Shown: one piece after another, positions 24,892 to 33,838 of the stretch
Position numbering within the stretch: position 1 is the stretch's first letter
How the letters are laid out: the number at the start of each line of letters is the position of its first letter
From: DASSTY01 sp035760645
GTDB taxonomy: Bacteria; Gemmatimonadota; Gemmatimonadetes; Gemmatimonadales; GWC2-71-9
Length of the DNA: 60,841 nt
Direction: 5' to 3'
NCBI GenBank assembly: GCA_035760645.1
Contig: DASTSO010000093.1
Span: 1-60,841, forward strand
Translations under genes and position numbers: made by a program
Notes under the pieces: model-generated
Told to the model about the DNA's origin: nothing
What the model saw: only the letters and a program-made list of their open reading frames with translations
Database searches by the model: none

Positions 24892-27204
24892 TTACGCCTC
24901 CACCGCCACCTCCCGTCCCAGCAGCCGGCCGAGCGCGCCGGTGAGGGCCTCGGGGCTGAACGGCTTCGGCAGCACCGCCGCGTGCGGGCCGACGAGGTCG
25001 TCGAGGCTCGCGCCGTGGTGCCCGGTGATGAAGAGGATCGGGAGCCGGGGCCACCGCTCGCGCACGCGGGCGGCGAGATCGCGGCCGGTCATCCCGGGCA
25101 TGGTGAGGTCGGTGACCAGCGCGTCGAAGTCCGCCCCGGCATCCAGCCCCGCGCGCAGCACGTCGAGCGCGGCTTCGCCGGATGCGGCCGCCGTGACGGC
25201 GCAGCCCTCCTCCTCGAGCATCCGCGTCGCGAGCTCGCGCACGATCTCCTCGTCGTCCACCAGGAGCACCCGCGCCCGGGCCGCCGGCGGCGCGACCGGC
25301 GCCGCCGACACGGCGCCGGTCGGCGCGGGCGCCGCGGGCAGCGTGATCCGGAAGGTCGTGCCCGCGCCCACCCCGCTCTCGACGTCGATCGTCCCGCCGG
25401 CCTGCGTGACGATGCCGTGCACCGTGCTGAGGCCGAGGCCGGTCCCCTTCCCCGCCTCCTTGGTCGTGAAGAACGGCTCGAAGATGCGCTGCCGCGTCGC
25501 GTCGTCCATCCCGGCGCCGGTGTCGCGCACCGCGAGCACGAGCCGGGGGCCGGCGCCGTCGGCGGGCGCGTGCGCGGTCGTGAGTCGCAGCCGGCCGCCC
25601 TCGGGCATCGCGTCGCGGGCGTTGAGGGCGAGGTTGAGGAGCACCTGCACGAGCTGCGTGCGGTCGAACGTCACCCACCCGCCCGCCGCCCCGGGCGCGA
25701 GCTCGAGCGCGACGCGCGGGCCGAGCGTGCGGCGCAGCATGTCCTCGGTGTCGGCCACGGCGGCGTCGAGCTCGAGCACCTCGGGGGTGACGAGCTGGCG
25801 GCGGCTGAAGGCGAGGAGCTGCTGCGTGAGGTTCGCCGTGCGCTCGGCGGCCTTGATGATCTCCTGCACCTCGCGCTGGCGCCGGGCCGGCAGATCCTTC
25901 GCGCGGTGCAGCAGGTGGGCGTAGCCCAGCACGGCGGCCATCATGTTGTTCGTGTCGTGCGCGATGCCGGCGGCGAGCTGGCCCATCGCCTCCAGGCGCT
26001 GCGAGCGCCGCGCCGCCTCCTCGGCGAGCCGCCGGTCGTTGATGTCGGTGCAGACGCCCACGAGCCGCAGCGGCCGCCCCGCCGCGTCGCGGAGCAGCCG
26101 GCCGCGGCCCTCGACCCAGAGCGACGTGCCGTCGGGCCGCACGATGCGGTACTCCATGTGATGCTCGCGGGTCCCCGCGAAGACCGCCGCGACCATCGCC
26201 CCGACGCGCTCGCGGTCCTCCGGGTGGATCTCGGCGAAGTACGCCTCCGCCGTCCCCGCGAAGCCGCCCGGCGGGTAGCCGTGCATCCGCTCGAGCGTCG
26301 GCGACCAGTGCACCACGCCCTCGGGGATGAGCCAGTCGAAGGTGCCCATGTGCCCCGCCTCGAGCGCGAACTCGAGCCGCTCGCGGCTCTCCCGGAGCGC
26401 CCCCTCCGCGGCGCGGCGCGCCGTGAGGTCGAGGAACGTCACCACCACCGCCACGATCGCGCCCGCCGCGTCGCGCACCGGCGCCGCGCCGACGCTGACG
26501 TGCAGGGTGGTCCCGTCGCACCGGTCGATCAGGAGCTCCGTGCCGCGCACGGTCTCGCCGTACAGCCGCGCGCGCGTGGCCGGCAGCTCCTCGAAGCGCA
26601 CCGGCGACCCGTCCGGGTGCCGCAGCCGCGCGTAGAGCGGGGCGCCCGGCCCGCTGTCGGCGGGGACCGCGTCGCCGAAGAGCCGCTCGGCCTCGGCATT
26701 GGCCTCGAGCAGCCGGCCCTCCGCGTCGCGCAGCAGCACGCCCGCCGGCATCTGCCGCAGCACCGCGGCGAGCCGCGCCCGCTCGGCCTCGAGCGCGCCG
26801 CCCAGCCGCGCCTGCTCGGCCCCGGCGCGCTCCGCCTCCGCCGCGGCGCGCCCGGCCCGCTCGGCGGCGGCCTCGGCGCGGCGGCGCGCCCGCTCGGCCC
26901 GGTCGCCGAGGTGGGCGAGGCCCGTGCCCACCACCGCGAAGATCCCGGTGCCGACGAGCGCGACGGGATCGTCGAACGCCAACTGCCGCGGGGCGCCGAT
27001 GAAGAGGTAGTCGATCACGGCGGCGCTCGCCGCGACCGTGAGGAGCGTCGGGCCGACGCCGAGCATCCAGGCGGCGAGGAAGACGGCCGGATAGTACGTG
27101 AGGAACGGCAGCTCGGTCCCGACCCATGGGGTGAGCGGCCAGCGCAGCAGGGTGGCGAGCGCCACCAGGGCCAGGGCCGCGCCCCAGCGGACGGTGCGGT
27201 TCAT
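24892..27204 (-). CDS. membrane hybrid sensor histidine kinase (DUF4118-PAS-PAS-HisKA-HATPase-REC)
   Basis: 770 residues. Three to four N-terminal helices of DUF4118/KdpD type (about 5-105, FLTYYPAVFLAAWMLG), a coiled coil rich in Ala/Glu/Arg (about 105-145), two PAS domains (about 145-265 and 275-395, the second ending LVGVCTDINDRRLAE), the H-box GIAHDTNNMM (about 412), N-box NLALNARDAM, G-boxes DTGAGM and GTGLGLSTV, and a receiver with LLVDDEEIV, phospho-Asp in LVTDLTMPGM and Lys in LPKPFSPEAL. The architecture is common in hybrid kinases that feed a phosphorelay. Signal unknown; no partner transcription factor adjoins. Confidence 0.94.
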   Translation of the reverse strand: MNRTVRWGAALALVALATLLRWPLTPWVGTELPFLTYYPAVFLAAWMLGVGPTLLTVAASAAVIDYLFIGAPRQLAFDDPVALVGTGIFAVVGTGLAHLGDRAERARRRAEAAAERAGRAAAEAERAGAEQARLGGALEAERARLAAVLRQMPAGVLLRDAEGRLLEANAEAERLFGDAVPADSGPGAPLYARLRHPDGSPVRFEELPATRARLYGETVRGTELLIDRCDGTTLHVSVGAAPVRDAAGAIVAVVVTFLDLTARRAAEGALRESRERLEFALEAGHMGTFDWLIPEGVVHWSPTLERMHGYPPGGFAGTAEAYFAEIHPEDRERVGAMVAAVFAGTREHHMEYRIVRPDGTSLWVEGRGRLLRDAAGRPLRLVGVCTDINDRRLAEEAARRSQRLEAMGQLAAGIAHDTNNMMAAVLGYAHLLHRAKDLPARRQREVQEIIKAAERTANLTQQLLAFSRRQLVTPEVLELDAAVADTEDMLRRTLGPRVALELAPGAAGGWVTFDRTQLVQVLLNLALNARDAMPEGGRLRLTTAHAPADGAGPRLVLAVRDTGAGMDDATRQRIFEPFFTTKEAGKGTGLGLSTVHGIVTQAGGTIDVESGVGAGTTFRITLPAAPAPTGAVSAAPVAPPAARARVLLVDDEEIVRELATRMLEEEGCAVTAAASGEAALDVLRAGLDAGADFDALVTDLTMPGMTGRDLAARVRERWPRLPILFITGHHGASLDDLVGPHAAVLPKPFSPEALTGALGRLLGREVAVEA

Positions 27205-27248
27205 GAAGGCAACCTACTGCCGCGGCGCGGCGGACTGAAGGCGGCGCG

Positions 27249-27779
27249 TCAGGCCGTGGAGGCGCGCACGGCGTAGGCGAGCGTCACCAGGCCGCTCGGA
27301 TACCGCGTCGTGCCGGTGAGCTCGAGCGTGGTGCGCGGAATGCCGGCCGCGACGAGCGGCGTGCCCGCGCCGAGGAGCACGGGCACGACGGTCACCTCGA
27401 CGCGATCGACGAGCCCCGCGGCGAAGAGCGTCGCGGCGAGCGTACCGCCGCCGAAGAGCCAGATCTCGCCGTCGCCCGGCTCGGCGCGCAGCGCGGCGAC
27501 GACGGCGGCCGCGTCCTCGGCGACGACGTGGACGTCGGGAGTCGCCTCCGGCGTCAGCGTGCGGGAGAAGACGTAGATGCGCGCGCCCGCGGGCCACGCG
27601 CCGCCGCCCATCGCCTGCACCGTCTCCCAGCTGCGGCGGCCCAGGAGCACGGTGTCCACCTTCGCGAAGAGCGCGTCGAAGTCCACCGCCGGGTCGTGCG
27701 GGATCCAGTCGAAGCCGCCGCCGGCGTCGGTGATGAAGCCGTCGAGGCTCGCGGCGACGTTGTAGCGAACGGGGCGCAT
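27249..27779 (-). CDS. RibD C-terminal / dihydrofolate-reductase-like protein
   Basis: A 176-residue protein starting MRPVRYNVAASLDGFITDAG, the usual opening of RibD_C reductases. Also visible are VDTVLLGRRSWETVQAMG, IYVFSRTLTP, IWLFGGGTLAATLFAAGLVD and EVTVVPVLLGAGTPL, which match the NADPH-binding and C-terminal parts. Members are stand-alone reductases of unknown substrate. GGGGAGGACGC precedes ATG 27779. The gene lies 12 bases after the DUF1801 gene and is probably the last of a five- or six-gene minus-strand operon. Confidence 0.9.
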   Translation of the reverse strand: MRPVRYNVAASLDGFITDAGGGFDWIPHDPAVDFDALFAKVDTVLLGRRSWETVQAMGGGAWPAGARIYVFSRTLTPEATPDVHVVAEDAAAVVAALRAEPGDGEIWLFGGGTLAATLFAAGLVDRVEVTVVPVLLGAGTPLVAAGIPRTTLELTGTTRYPSGLVTLAYAVRASTA

Positions 27780-27790
27780 GCGTCCTCCCC

Positions 27791-28249
27791 TCAGCCCACC
27801 GCGCGCTGCAGGAGCTCGCGGATCCGCCGCTCCTCGGCGGCGGTCAGCTCCTTCAGCGCGAAGGCCGTGGGCCACATGAGACCGTCGTCGAGGGCCGCCG
27901 CGTCGCTGAAGCCGAGCGTGGCGTAGCGCGTCTTGAACTTCGCCGCGCCCTGGAAGAAGCAGACGACCTTGCCGTTCTTCGCGTAGGCGGGCATCCCGTA
28001 CCAGAGCCTCGGCGCGAGGTCCGGGGCGGCGGCGCGGACGAGGGCGTGGAGCCGCTCGCCCAGGGCGCGATCCGCCGCGGACATCTCGGCGAGCTTCGCG
28101 AGCACGTCACTCTCTTCATCCGCCCCGCCGACCCGCGAGCGCGCCGCCTTCACCTCCCGGGCGCGCTCGCGCATCGCGGCGCGCTCCTCGGCCGTGAAGC
28201 CCTCGGCGGACTTCGGCGCCGCCTTCTTCGTTGGTTTTCTCTCAGCCAT
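27791..28249 (-). CDS. DUF1801/YdhG-like protein
   Basis: A 152-residue protein with a Lys-rich N-terminus (ERKPTKKAAPKSAEGFTAEE), then LHALVRAAAPDLAPRLWYGMPAYAKNGKVV, KTRYATLGFSD and a closing FALKELTAAEERRIRELLQRA. The WYGMPAY motif and layout match the DUF1801/YdhG family, small cytoplasmic proteins of unknown biochemistry. ATG 28249 overlaps the upstream gene by 8 bases, implying coupled translation. A second, more distant DUF1801 gene sits at 53972. Confidence 0.85.
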   Translation of the reverse strand: MAERKPTKKAAPKSAEGFTAEERAAMRERAREVKAARSRVGGADEESDVLAKLAEMSAADRALGERLHALVRAAAPDLAPRLWYGMPAYAKNGKVVCFFQGAAKFKTRYATLGFSDAAALDDGLMWPTAFALKELTAAEERRIRELLQRAVG

Positions 28250-28835
28250 GCCGTCTCCCGACCTCCGCTGTCCAATGAACCCGCCACATGTAGCTCTCCA
28301 GGGTTTCGGGCTGCGCCTGAAAGCGCGCGAGCCACCCGGGCAGCTGAGCGCCCAAGAGCGTCCCCCAGGCCTCGGCATCGTCGGCATCGAGATACGCGAG
28401 CGCGGTGTGGGGGAAGCGGGCCTCGAGCGGCGCCTCGGTGGTGGCGCGCAGCAGCGGAAGACTGTTGTCGCGCATCTGCCGATGGACGTCCACCGCGAAG
28501 CCGTCCTGCGCGGCGACCTTCGCGTAGACCCGGCGTTGCAGCGCCTGGATCGCGGCGTGCTCGGGCTCCGTCGTGTACTGATACCAGCTCACCAGCCCGT
28601 CGTCGCCCTCGGCGCGGCGCAGCGGCGCCGGCGCGTGGAGCAGCGGCCAGCACTCCCCCGCGCAATACGGGATCGCCGACGCCTTCGGGTTCACGTGGAA
28701 GGCGAGCGCGAGGGGGCCGACGGCGGTCTCGATCTCGTACGCCGAGGTCCTGCCGGTGCGCCGGCCAGGCAGGGTCCGCAGCGCCGGCGCGAAGCCACGA
28801 TGGAAGCTCGCGTGGAAGACCCCGCTCTTGATCAC
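28242..28835 (-). CDS. hypothetical protein, 197 aa
   Basis: A soluble-looking protein with no signal peptide. It has ALAFHVNPKASAIPYCAGECW, a long central helix with YTTEPEHAAIQALQRRVYAKVA, and a C-terminal Trp-rich part (GWLARFQAQPETLESYMWRVHW). The two Cys in CAGEC could bind metal. No family is recognised. Its ATG overlaps the YciI-like stop by four bases (28835-28832) and its stop overlaps the DUF1801 start, so it belongs to the same operon. Confidence 0.7.
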   Translation of the reverse strand: MIKSGVFHASFHRGFAPALRTLPGRRTGRTSAYEIETAVGPLALAFHVNPKASAIPYCAGECWPLLHAPAPLRRAEGDDGLVSWYQYTTEPEHAAIQALQRRVYAKVAAQDGFAVDVHRQMRDNSLPLLRATTEAPLEARFPHTALAYLDADDAEAWGTLLGAQLPGWLARFQAQPETLESYMWRVHWTAEVGRRHG

Positions 28836-29233
28836 GGAGCCGTCGGCTGCGCCGCGGGCTCCGCCCCCACCCGCCGGCGCACCACGTCGATGTCCCGCAC
28901 CGGCCGCACCTCGACGCAGCCGGTGCGCGCCCAGGGGAACTCCGCCGCGATCCGCACCGCCTCCTCCATGCTCTCGGCCTCGATCAGGTTGAAGCCGCCG
29001 AGCACCTCCTTCGCCTCGGCGAACGGCCCGTCGGTCGCCGTGGTGCGGCCGTGGCGGATGCGCACCGACTTCGCCGTGGGCGCGTCCTCGAGCATGTGCG
29101 AGGCGATCAGCCGCCCGTCCTCGCGCAGCTCGTCGGCGTGCGCGAGGCAGTGGCGCATCATCGCGTCGGGCTCGCCGGCGGGGAGCGCGTCGAGGAGCGC
29201 CGGGTCGTTGTAGATCAGGAGCATGAACTTCAC
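28832..29233 (-). CDS. YciI-like (DGPF domain) protein
   Basis: A 133-residue protein with the family opening MKFMLLIYNDPALLD, a central ATDGPFAEAKEVLGGFNLIEA and EEAVRIAAEFPWARTGCVEVRPV. The DGPFAEAKE motif and the ferredoxin-like layout are those of YciI/DGPF proteins, often encoded near ECF sigma factors; none is seen here. The conserved His pair of the enzyme form is not clear. Its ATG overlaps the RlpA stop (29233-29230). Confidence 0.9.
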   Translation of the reverse strand: MKFMLLIYNDPALLDALPAGEPDAMMRHCLAHADELREDGRLIASHMLEDAPTAKSVRIRHGRTTATDGPFAEAKEVLGGFNLIEAESMEEAVRIAAEFPWARTGCVEVRPVRDIDVVRRRVGAEPAAQPTAP

Positions 29234-29646
29234 GGGAGCACCTCCAGGCGGACGCGGGTGCGGCCGTCGCGCCTGAAGCCCAGATGCTTCGCGGCGGCCT
29301 CGGAGAGATCGATCACGACGCCGTCGGCCCGCGGCCCCGCGGCGGGGCCGCGGTCCACGATGCGCACCACGACGCTCTTCCCGGTCTCCACGCGCGACAC
29401 GCGCACGCGGGTGCCGAAGGGCAGCGTCGGATGCGCCGCGACCAGCGCGTGCCGGTCGAAGCGCTCCCCGCTCGCGGTGCGCCGGCCGTGGAACTTCGGG
29501 CCGTACCAGCTCGCGAGTCCCGTCTCGACGCGGCCCGCCCCGCGCTCGGGCGCGGGGCCCGGCCCGGGGCGCGTCGCGGGCGCGCAGGCGGCGAGGAGCG
29601 CGAGCAGGACGGCGAGGTTGCGCGCGAGCGCGCGAGCCCGCCTCAC
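29230..29646 (-). CDS. rlpA: RlpA-like double-psi beta-barrel lipoprotein
   Basis: 138 residues from GTG 29646, which overlaps the preceding stop (GTGA). The signal ends LLAACAP (Cys about 19). The mature domain is a double-psi beta-barrel: TGLASWYGPKFHGRRTASGE, ERFDRHALVAAHPTLPFGTRV, VVVRIVDRGPAA and IDLSEAAAKHLGF. These include the His and Asp of RlpA lytic transglycosylases, which cleave denuded glycan strands. There is no SPOR domain, so septal targeting is not expected. It lies in the middle of a tightly packed operon. Confidence 0.88.
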   Translation of the reverse strand: MRRARALARNLAVLLALLAACAPATRPGPGPAPERGAGRVETGLASWYGPKFHGRRTASGERFDRHALVAAHPTLPFGTRVRVSRVETGKSVVVRIVDRGPAAGPRADGVVIDLSEAAAKHLGFRRDGRTRVRLEVLP

Positions 29647-30164
29647 GGTGCGGCCGCCCCGGCGGTGCGCGTCCCGCCGACCTGGAGCGCGCAGGCGCCG
29701 AGGCCGAACAGCGCGAGCGAATCGGGGGCGGGCGCCTCCTTGAGCACCGCCCGCAGGGCGAGCGCCGAGTCGAGCTTCCCGGCGAGCGACGCGCTCCGCC
29801 GCAGGTCCGCGTCGAGCAGGACGACGCCGACCGCGCCGCGTACCTGGTCGAGGCCGCCGCGCAGCGGTCCCGTGCGGTCGCCCACCTGCCAGGTGCCGTC
29901 GAGCGCGAGGTCGCCGTTGTCGAGGACGTCCTCGTCGCTGCGCGTCAGCACGAGCGTGAGCGCCGTGACCGCGGGCGCCGGCACGCACTCCACCGGCGCG
30001 GTCGCCGCGAGGCTCCAGGTCCCCACGACCACGCTGGTGGGCAGGGGCACCCGACCCGTCCCGGTGGTGGCGTCGCCGCCGCCGCAGGCGCTCAGGCAGA
30101 GCAGCGCCGCCGCGAGCGCGCGACGCCGCGCGCCCGTCCCGTCCGAGGTTCGCGAGGCCGGCAT
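29643..30164 (-). CDS. hypothetical lipoprotein, 173 aa
   Basis: A lipoprotein signal with LCLSACGGG (Cys about 27), then a beta-rich domain with TWSLAATAPVECVPAP, TLVLTRSDEDVLDNGDLALD, GTWQVGDRTGPLRGG and a final FGLGACALQVGG. The repeated strand-turn pattern suggests a small barrel or sandwich at the inner or outer membrane surface. No family recognised. Four bases separate its start from the acylase stop, and its stop overlaps the RlpA start. Confidence 0.7.
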   Translation of the reverse strand: MPASRTSDGTGARRRALAAALLCLSACGGGDATTGTGRVPLPTSVVVGTWSLAATAPVECVPAPAVTALTLVLTRSDEDVLDNGDLALDGTWQVGDRTGPLRGGLDQVRGAVGVVLLDADLRRSASLAGKLDSALALRAVLKEAPAPDSLALFGLGACALQVGGTRTAGAAAP

Positions 30165-30168
30165 CGGC

Positions 30169-32439
30169 TCACTTCCCCGGCTGGTAGACGCGCTCGGTGT
30201 GCCCCGCGAGCTGCGCCGGATAGAAATACACCTCGCGCAGGTCGCCGGCCGCGTAGCGCTGCGCCTGATCGTCGAAGTGCGGCGACGCGGGGTGCCCGCT
30301 CTCGCCGCCGGCCGTCACGGCGCGCGCACGCACGCTGTCCTTCCCGAACTCCACCACCGCCACGAAGCTGTTGCCGCTCGTGCCGTACCAGCGCTTCGTC
30401 CCCGGGTAGGGCCGCGCGCCGAACGAGGCGAGCGAGCCCCAGAGGGCCGACGTGAAGCCCACCGGCGTGCTCGGCGCCGAGTCGCTGAAGGGCTGCACGA
30501 TGGCGCCGGTGAGGCGCTGGAAGCGGTTGATCTCGCCCCACGGGGTCTGCCACTTCCCGAAGTCGGCGGCCAGGCGATCCGACGCGGCGGCGAGCGCCTC
30601 GAGGAGGAGCGGCGCCGGCGCCCGCGTGCCGAGGTAGTCCTCGAGCAGGAGGCCCGCGTCGCGCGCGTCGCCGCCGGCGCGGCGGCGGAGCTCCTCGCCC
30701 CAGAAGACGCCGAGCGCCGTGGGCACCGACGCGGTCGCCCAGCGGCGGTCCCAGGTCCGGAGCAGCGCGACCTGCTCGCGCAGCTTCTCCTTCAGCGTGT
30801 CCCCTTCCGGGAGCGCCTCCCACGCGCGCGCGAGCGCCGGGATCGGCTGCTCGAACCACGGCAGATAGCTGTCGTACGCCGCCTCGACGAGCCGGTCGAG
30901 GGTGAAGTCCTTGCGGCCCTCGAGCACCAGCACCGCGTGGCGGCCGCGCGCCGACGGGCCGCCGGTCTCGACGTACTTCGGGAACCGCTCGCGCCGCGGG
31001 CTCGCCGCGCCGGCGGCCGACCAGGGCCAGTCGTTGCTGTTGTAGAGCCAGCCGGTCGCGGGATTGAGCAGGCTCGGCGTCGCGTCCACCGGGAGCACGC
31101 CGCGCCAGTCGGTCGCGGGGTTGCTGCCGTCCACCGGCTTCGACCAGTCGAACGTGGTGTCGCGCCGCGGGATGAAGTTCGCGTGGAAGTAGGCGATGTT
31201 GCCGTCGGCGTCGGCGAAGATCGTGTTGTTCGACGAGTTGGTGTGCAGCTCCATCGTCTTCCGGAAGTCGGCGTAGCCGCCCGCCTTCGTGCGCAGATAC
31301 GACTGCTGGAGCGCCTTGAGCGGCTCCTGCATCAGCGCGATCGCCACCCACTTCCCGTTCTCCGCGCGCACCACGGGACCGTGCCGCGTGAAGAACGCCG
31401 TGAAGGTCCGCTTCGCCATTCCGTCCGCCGTACGGTAGGGGACGGTGATCGTGCGCGTCACGACCGGCAGCTCCGCCTTGCCGTACTTGTAGACGAAACG
31501 GCCGCCCTTCTGCGTGACCGTCTCGAGGTACTCGTCGATCGCGTCCACGCCGCTCGAGGTGTGCATCCAGCCGGCGCGCGGGTTGAAGCCCTGGTAGACG
31601 AAGAACTGGCCCCACGTCACCGCGCCGTAGGCGTTCAGCCCCTCGTCGCTCGTCATCTGCAGCTCGGAGCGGAAGAAGAACGAGGTGTGCGGGTTGATGA
31701 GGAGGAGCGCGCGGCCGTTCACGGTGTTCGACGGCGCGACGGCGATCCCGTTCGAGCCGCGGGGCTCGTCGTCGGAGTGGCCGGCCGAGAGCCTGGCCGA
31801 GAGGCCGCCGGCGGGGCCGTCGCCCGAGACCGGGGTCGCCGGCGCGCCCGTCACCGGCCCCGTGCCGTAGAAGGCCTCGAGGTCGCGCAGGCTCACCCGC
31901 TCGATGTCGCCGCCGATGCTGCCTTCGCTGAAGGTGAGCGCCATCCACGGCTCGAAGCGGGTGAGGACGCGCGGCCGGACGTCGGGGTGGGTCGCGAGAT
32001 AGTAGTTGAGCCCGTCCGCCCAGGCGTCCATCAGCCGCTTGAGCCACGCGGGACTCGCCTTGTAGAGCGCCCGCATCGAGTCGGGATCGATGAAGAGCTT
32101 CATCCGCAGGTCCTGCCAGACGGCCCCCGCCCCCTCGGCCTCGGCCAGGCGCCCCATCGAGTTGAGGTAGTTCGTCTCGACCCGGTTGAAGTCGTCCTCG
32201 GCCTGCGCGTAGATCATCCCGAAGACGGCGTCGGCGTCGGTCTTCCCGCGCACGTGGGCGATGCCCCAGTCGTCGCGGGTGATCGTGACGTTGCGGGCCA
32301 TCCGCTCCCAGCGCGCGAGCTCGGCGGCGCGGGGAGCGGGCGTCGGGCGCGCCGCGGCGGGCGACGGCGCCGCGGGAGCGGCGGACGCGGGGGCGGCGGA
32401 CGCGAGGGTGGCCACGAGCAGGAGCGCGAGTGTCTGCAT
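30169..32439 (-). CDS. penicillin acylase family (Ntn-hydrolase) protein
   Basis: A 756-residue secreted protein with a signal peptide, then the alpha chain (VTITRDDWGIAHVRGKTDAD, FGMIYAQAEDDFNRVE). Ser229 in RGSNGIAVAPS follows the usual Gly and would be the autocatalytic N-terminal nucleophile after precursor cleavage. The beta chain shows LLLINPHTSFF, NPRAGWMHTSSGVDAIDEYLE, HGPVVR and a late GTSGNSFVAVVEFG with Asn. Family members hydrolyse amide bonds of penicillins or acyl-homoserine lactones in the periplasm; the substrate is unknown. It is the first gene of the minus-strand operon reaching 27249. Confidence 0.92.
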   Translation of the reverse strand: MQTLALLLVATLASAAPASAAPAAPSPAAARPTPAPRAAELARWERMARNVTITRDDWGIAHVRGKTDADAVFGMIYAQAEDDFNRVETNYLNSMGRLAEAEGAGAVWQDLRMKLFIDPDSMRALYKASPAWLKRLMDAWADGLNYYLATHPDVRPRVLTRFEPWMALTFSEGSIGGDIERVSLRDLEAFYGTGPVTGAPATPVSGDGPAGGLSARLSAGHSDDEPRGSNGIAVAPSNTVNGRALLLINPHTSFFFRSELQMTSDEGLNAYGAVTWGQFFVYQGFNPRAGWMHTSSGVDAIDEYLETVTQKGGRFVYKYGKAELPVVTRTITVPYRTADGMAKRTFTAFFTRHGPVVRAENGKWVAIALMQEPLKALQQSYLRTKAGGYADFRKTMELHTNSSNNTIFADADGNIAYFHANFIPRRDTTFDWSKPVDGSNPATDWRGVLPVDATPSLLNPATGWLYNSNDWPWSAAGAASPRRERFPKYVETGGPSARGRHAVLVLEGRKDFTLDRLVEAAYDSYLPWFEQPIPALARAWEALPEGDTLKEKLREQVALLRTWDRRWATASVPTALGVFWGEELRRRAGGDARDAGLLLEDYLGTRAPAPLLLEALAAASDRLAADFGKWQTPWGEINRFQRLTGAIVQPFSDSAPSTPVGFTSALWGSLASFGARPYPGTKRWYGTSGNSFVAVVEFGKDSVRARAVTAGGESGHPASPHFDDQAQRYAAGDLREVYFYPAQLAGHTERVYQPGK

Positions 32440-32540
32440 CGGTCGTCCGGCAGGGCTGGAGAATCGGGGGCGGGCGCCTCACGCGGAGTGCTGGGCGCCG
32501 GCGGGTCCCGCAATCTAATGGGAGAGACATCGAGTGTGCG

Positions 32541-32593
32541 GAGGGCGGCGACCCGAGGGCGGCGACCCGAGGGCGGCGACCCGAGGGCGGCGG
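32541..32593. repeat. tandem 14-bp repeat, three full copies plus part
   Basis: GAGGGCGGCGACCC occurs at 32541, 32555 and 32569, with GAGGGCGGCGG at 32583 and a diverged GAGGGCGGCGTCCGG from 32596. It lies between the small hypothetical gene and the acylase start. It shares a GGCGGCGACYC core idea with the 12-bp repeat at 11719. Likely slippage-prone. Confidence 0.85.
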
Positions 32594-32656
32594 ACGAGGG
32601 CGGCGTCCGGGGGCCGCCGCGCCTCGGCCCTCACCCACGGCGCTCGGAGCTCCGGG

Positions 32657-32920
32657 CTACTGCAGCAGGCGCTTGAAGAAGAAGTGGGCCGCCTGCCCGT
32701 CGTTCACGATCCCGGCGAGCTCCCACCCGTCGGTGCCGAGGCGGTCGAGCTCCGCCGCGTCGAGACCGGCGAGCTCGGCGAGCGGCCGGGTGAGGTGCCG
32801 GTAGCTCCACGTCGGCGGCACGAACACCGTCGGCAGCGGCAGCGCCCCGCTCCGGGGCGGCTCGGGCTCGACGGGCGGGGTGGGCTCGGGGGTGGGGAAA
32901 CGCAGGATGTCGGGTTGCAT
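32657..32920 (-). CDS. small hypothetical protein with a DUF4177-like end
   Basis: An 87-residue protein. The N-terminal third is Pro-rich (RFPTPEPTPPVEPEPPRSG). The rest reads VFVPPTWSYRHLTRPLAELAG and RLGTDGWELAGIVNDGQAAH ending FFFKRLLQ, matching the layout of DUF4177-type small proteins (Y-x-x-L, DGWEL, FKR). ATG 32920 starts the frame just after the internal Pro-rich coding bias begins. Function unknown. It lies 141 bases downstream of the Crp/Fnr gene. Confidence 0.65.
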   Translation of the reverse strand: MQPDILRFPTPEPTPPVEPEPPRSGALPLPTVFVPPTWSYRHLTRPLAELAGLDAAELDRLGTDGWELAGIVNDGQAAHFFFKRLLQ

Positions 32921-33061
32921 GCGCACGCCTCCGCGCGGGAGGGGGCGCGGCGGGGGCCCGGCCGGCGCACGGGGCGCCCCGGCCCGCGGGGCCGGCCGCC
33001 CCTGCAAGATGGCGCCAGCCCGCCGCCGGGACCAGCGGTCCGGCTGCCGGCGCGCGGCGGG

Positions 33062-33748
33062 TCAATCGGCGAGGGCCGCGAGCGCGCGCGCGTCCCGCAC
33101 CCGGTACCGCCCCCGCCCCGCCGACTCCACGAGCCCCGCCGCCCGCAGCTCCCGGAGCGCGCGCACCAGCACCTCGCGCACCGTGCCGAGCTCTTCGGCC
33201 ACCTCGAGCTGGGTGCGGCCGAGCGCGAAGCCGGCATCCGCGCCTGCGTCCGCGCCGGCGCCGGCCTCGCGGTGCCGCTCGAGCAGGAGCCGCGCGAGCC
33301 GCCCCCGCACGTCCTGCGCGGCGAGCCGGTCCACCCGGTCCACCAGGTGCCGCGTGCGCGCCGCGAGCCGCCGCAGGAAGACGAAGGCGACCTCGGGGTC
33401 CACCCGCACCGCCGCGCGGAGCGCCGCCTCGTCGAGCAGCACGCAGCGCGTGGCCTCGGCGGCGATCGCGGTGGCGGGATAGCTTCCGCCGTCGAAGACC
33501 GGCACCTCGCCGAGCGCGCCGCCGGGGCCCTCGTCGTGCACGAGGTGCTGCCGGCCGTCCCGCCCGCGCACGACGCGCACGCGGCCCGCGACGACGAGCA
33601 GGAGGCCGCGCGCCGGGCTCCCGGCAGTGTAGAGCACCTCCTCGGGCGCGTAGCGGCGCTCGAGGGCGCCGCGCGCGAGGATGGCGAGCGCCTCGGGGGC
33701 AACCCGGGCGAACGGCGGGAAGGTGCGGAGGAGGGCGGGATCGATCAT
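33062..33748 (-). CDS. Crp/Fnr-family transcription regulator
   Basis: A 228-residue protein with a cyclic-nucleotide-binding fold (about residues 10-125: YAPEEVLYTAGSPARGLLLVVAGRVRVV, GGALGEVPVFDGGSYPATAIA) and a C-terminal winged helix (LGRTQLEVAEELGTVREVLVRALRELRAAGLVE). There are no N-terminal Cys residues for an Fe-S cluster, and the E-L-x-x-x-R cAMP pocket is not exact, so the ligand is unknown. It is divergent from the His/Met-rich gene 90 bases away and may control it. Confidence 0.9.
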   Translation of the reverse strand: MIDPALLRTFPPFARVAPEALAILARGALERRYAPEEVLYTAGSPARGLLLVVAGRVRVVRGRDGRQHLVHDEGPGGALGEVPVFDGGSYPATAIAAEATRCVLLDEAALRAAVRVDPEVAFVFLRRLAARTRHLVDRVDRLAAQDVRGRLARLLLERHREAGAGADAGADAGFALGRTQLEVAEELGTVREVLVRALRELRAAGLVESAGRGRYRVRDARALAALAD

Positions 33749-33838
33749 GCCGCCTCTACGGAACGAATGGAACAAAGATTCCTGCGGGCACGGCGGCGGC
33801 GCCGTATCGTCCCCGCACCCTCAACCACGGAGTCACGC

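Noticed and set aside
29284..32676. Long plus-strand frame opposite the acylase and RlpA genes
   Set aside because: Same shadow pattern; the minus-strand penicillin acylase has clear catalytic motifs.
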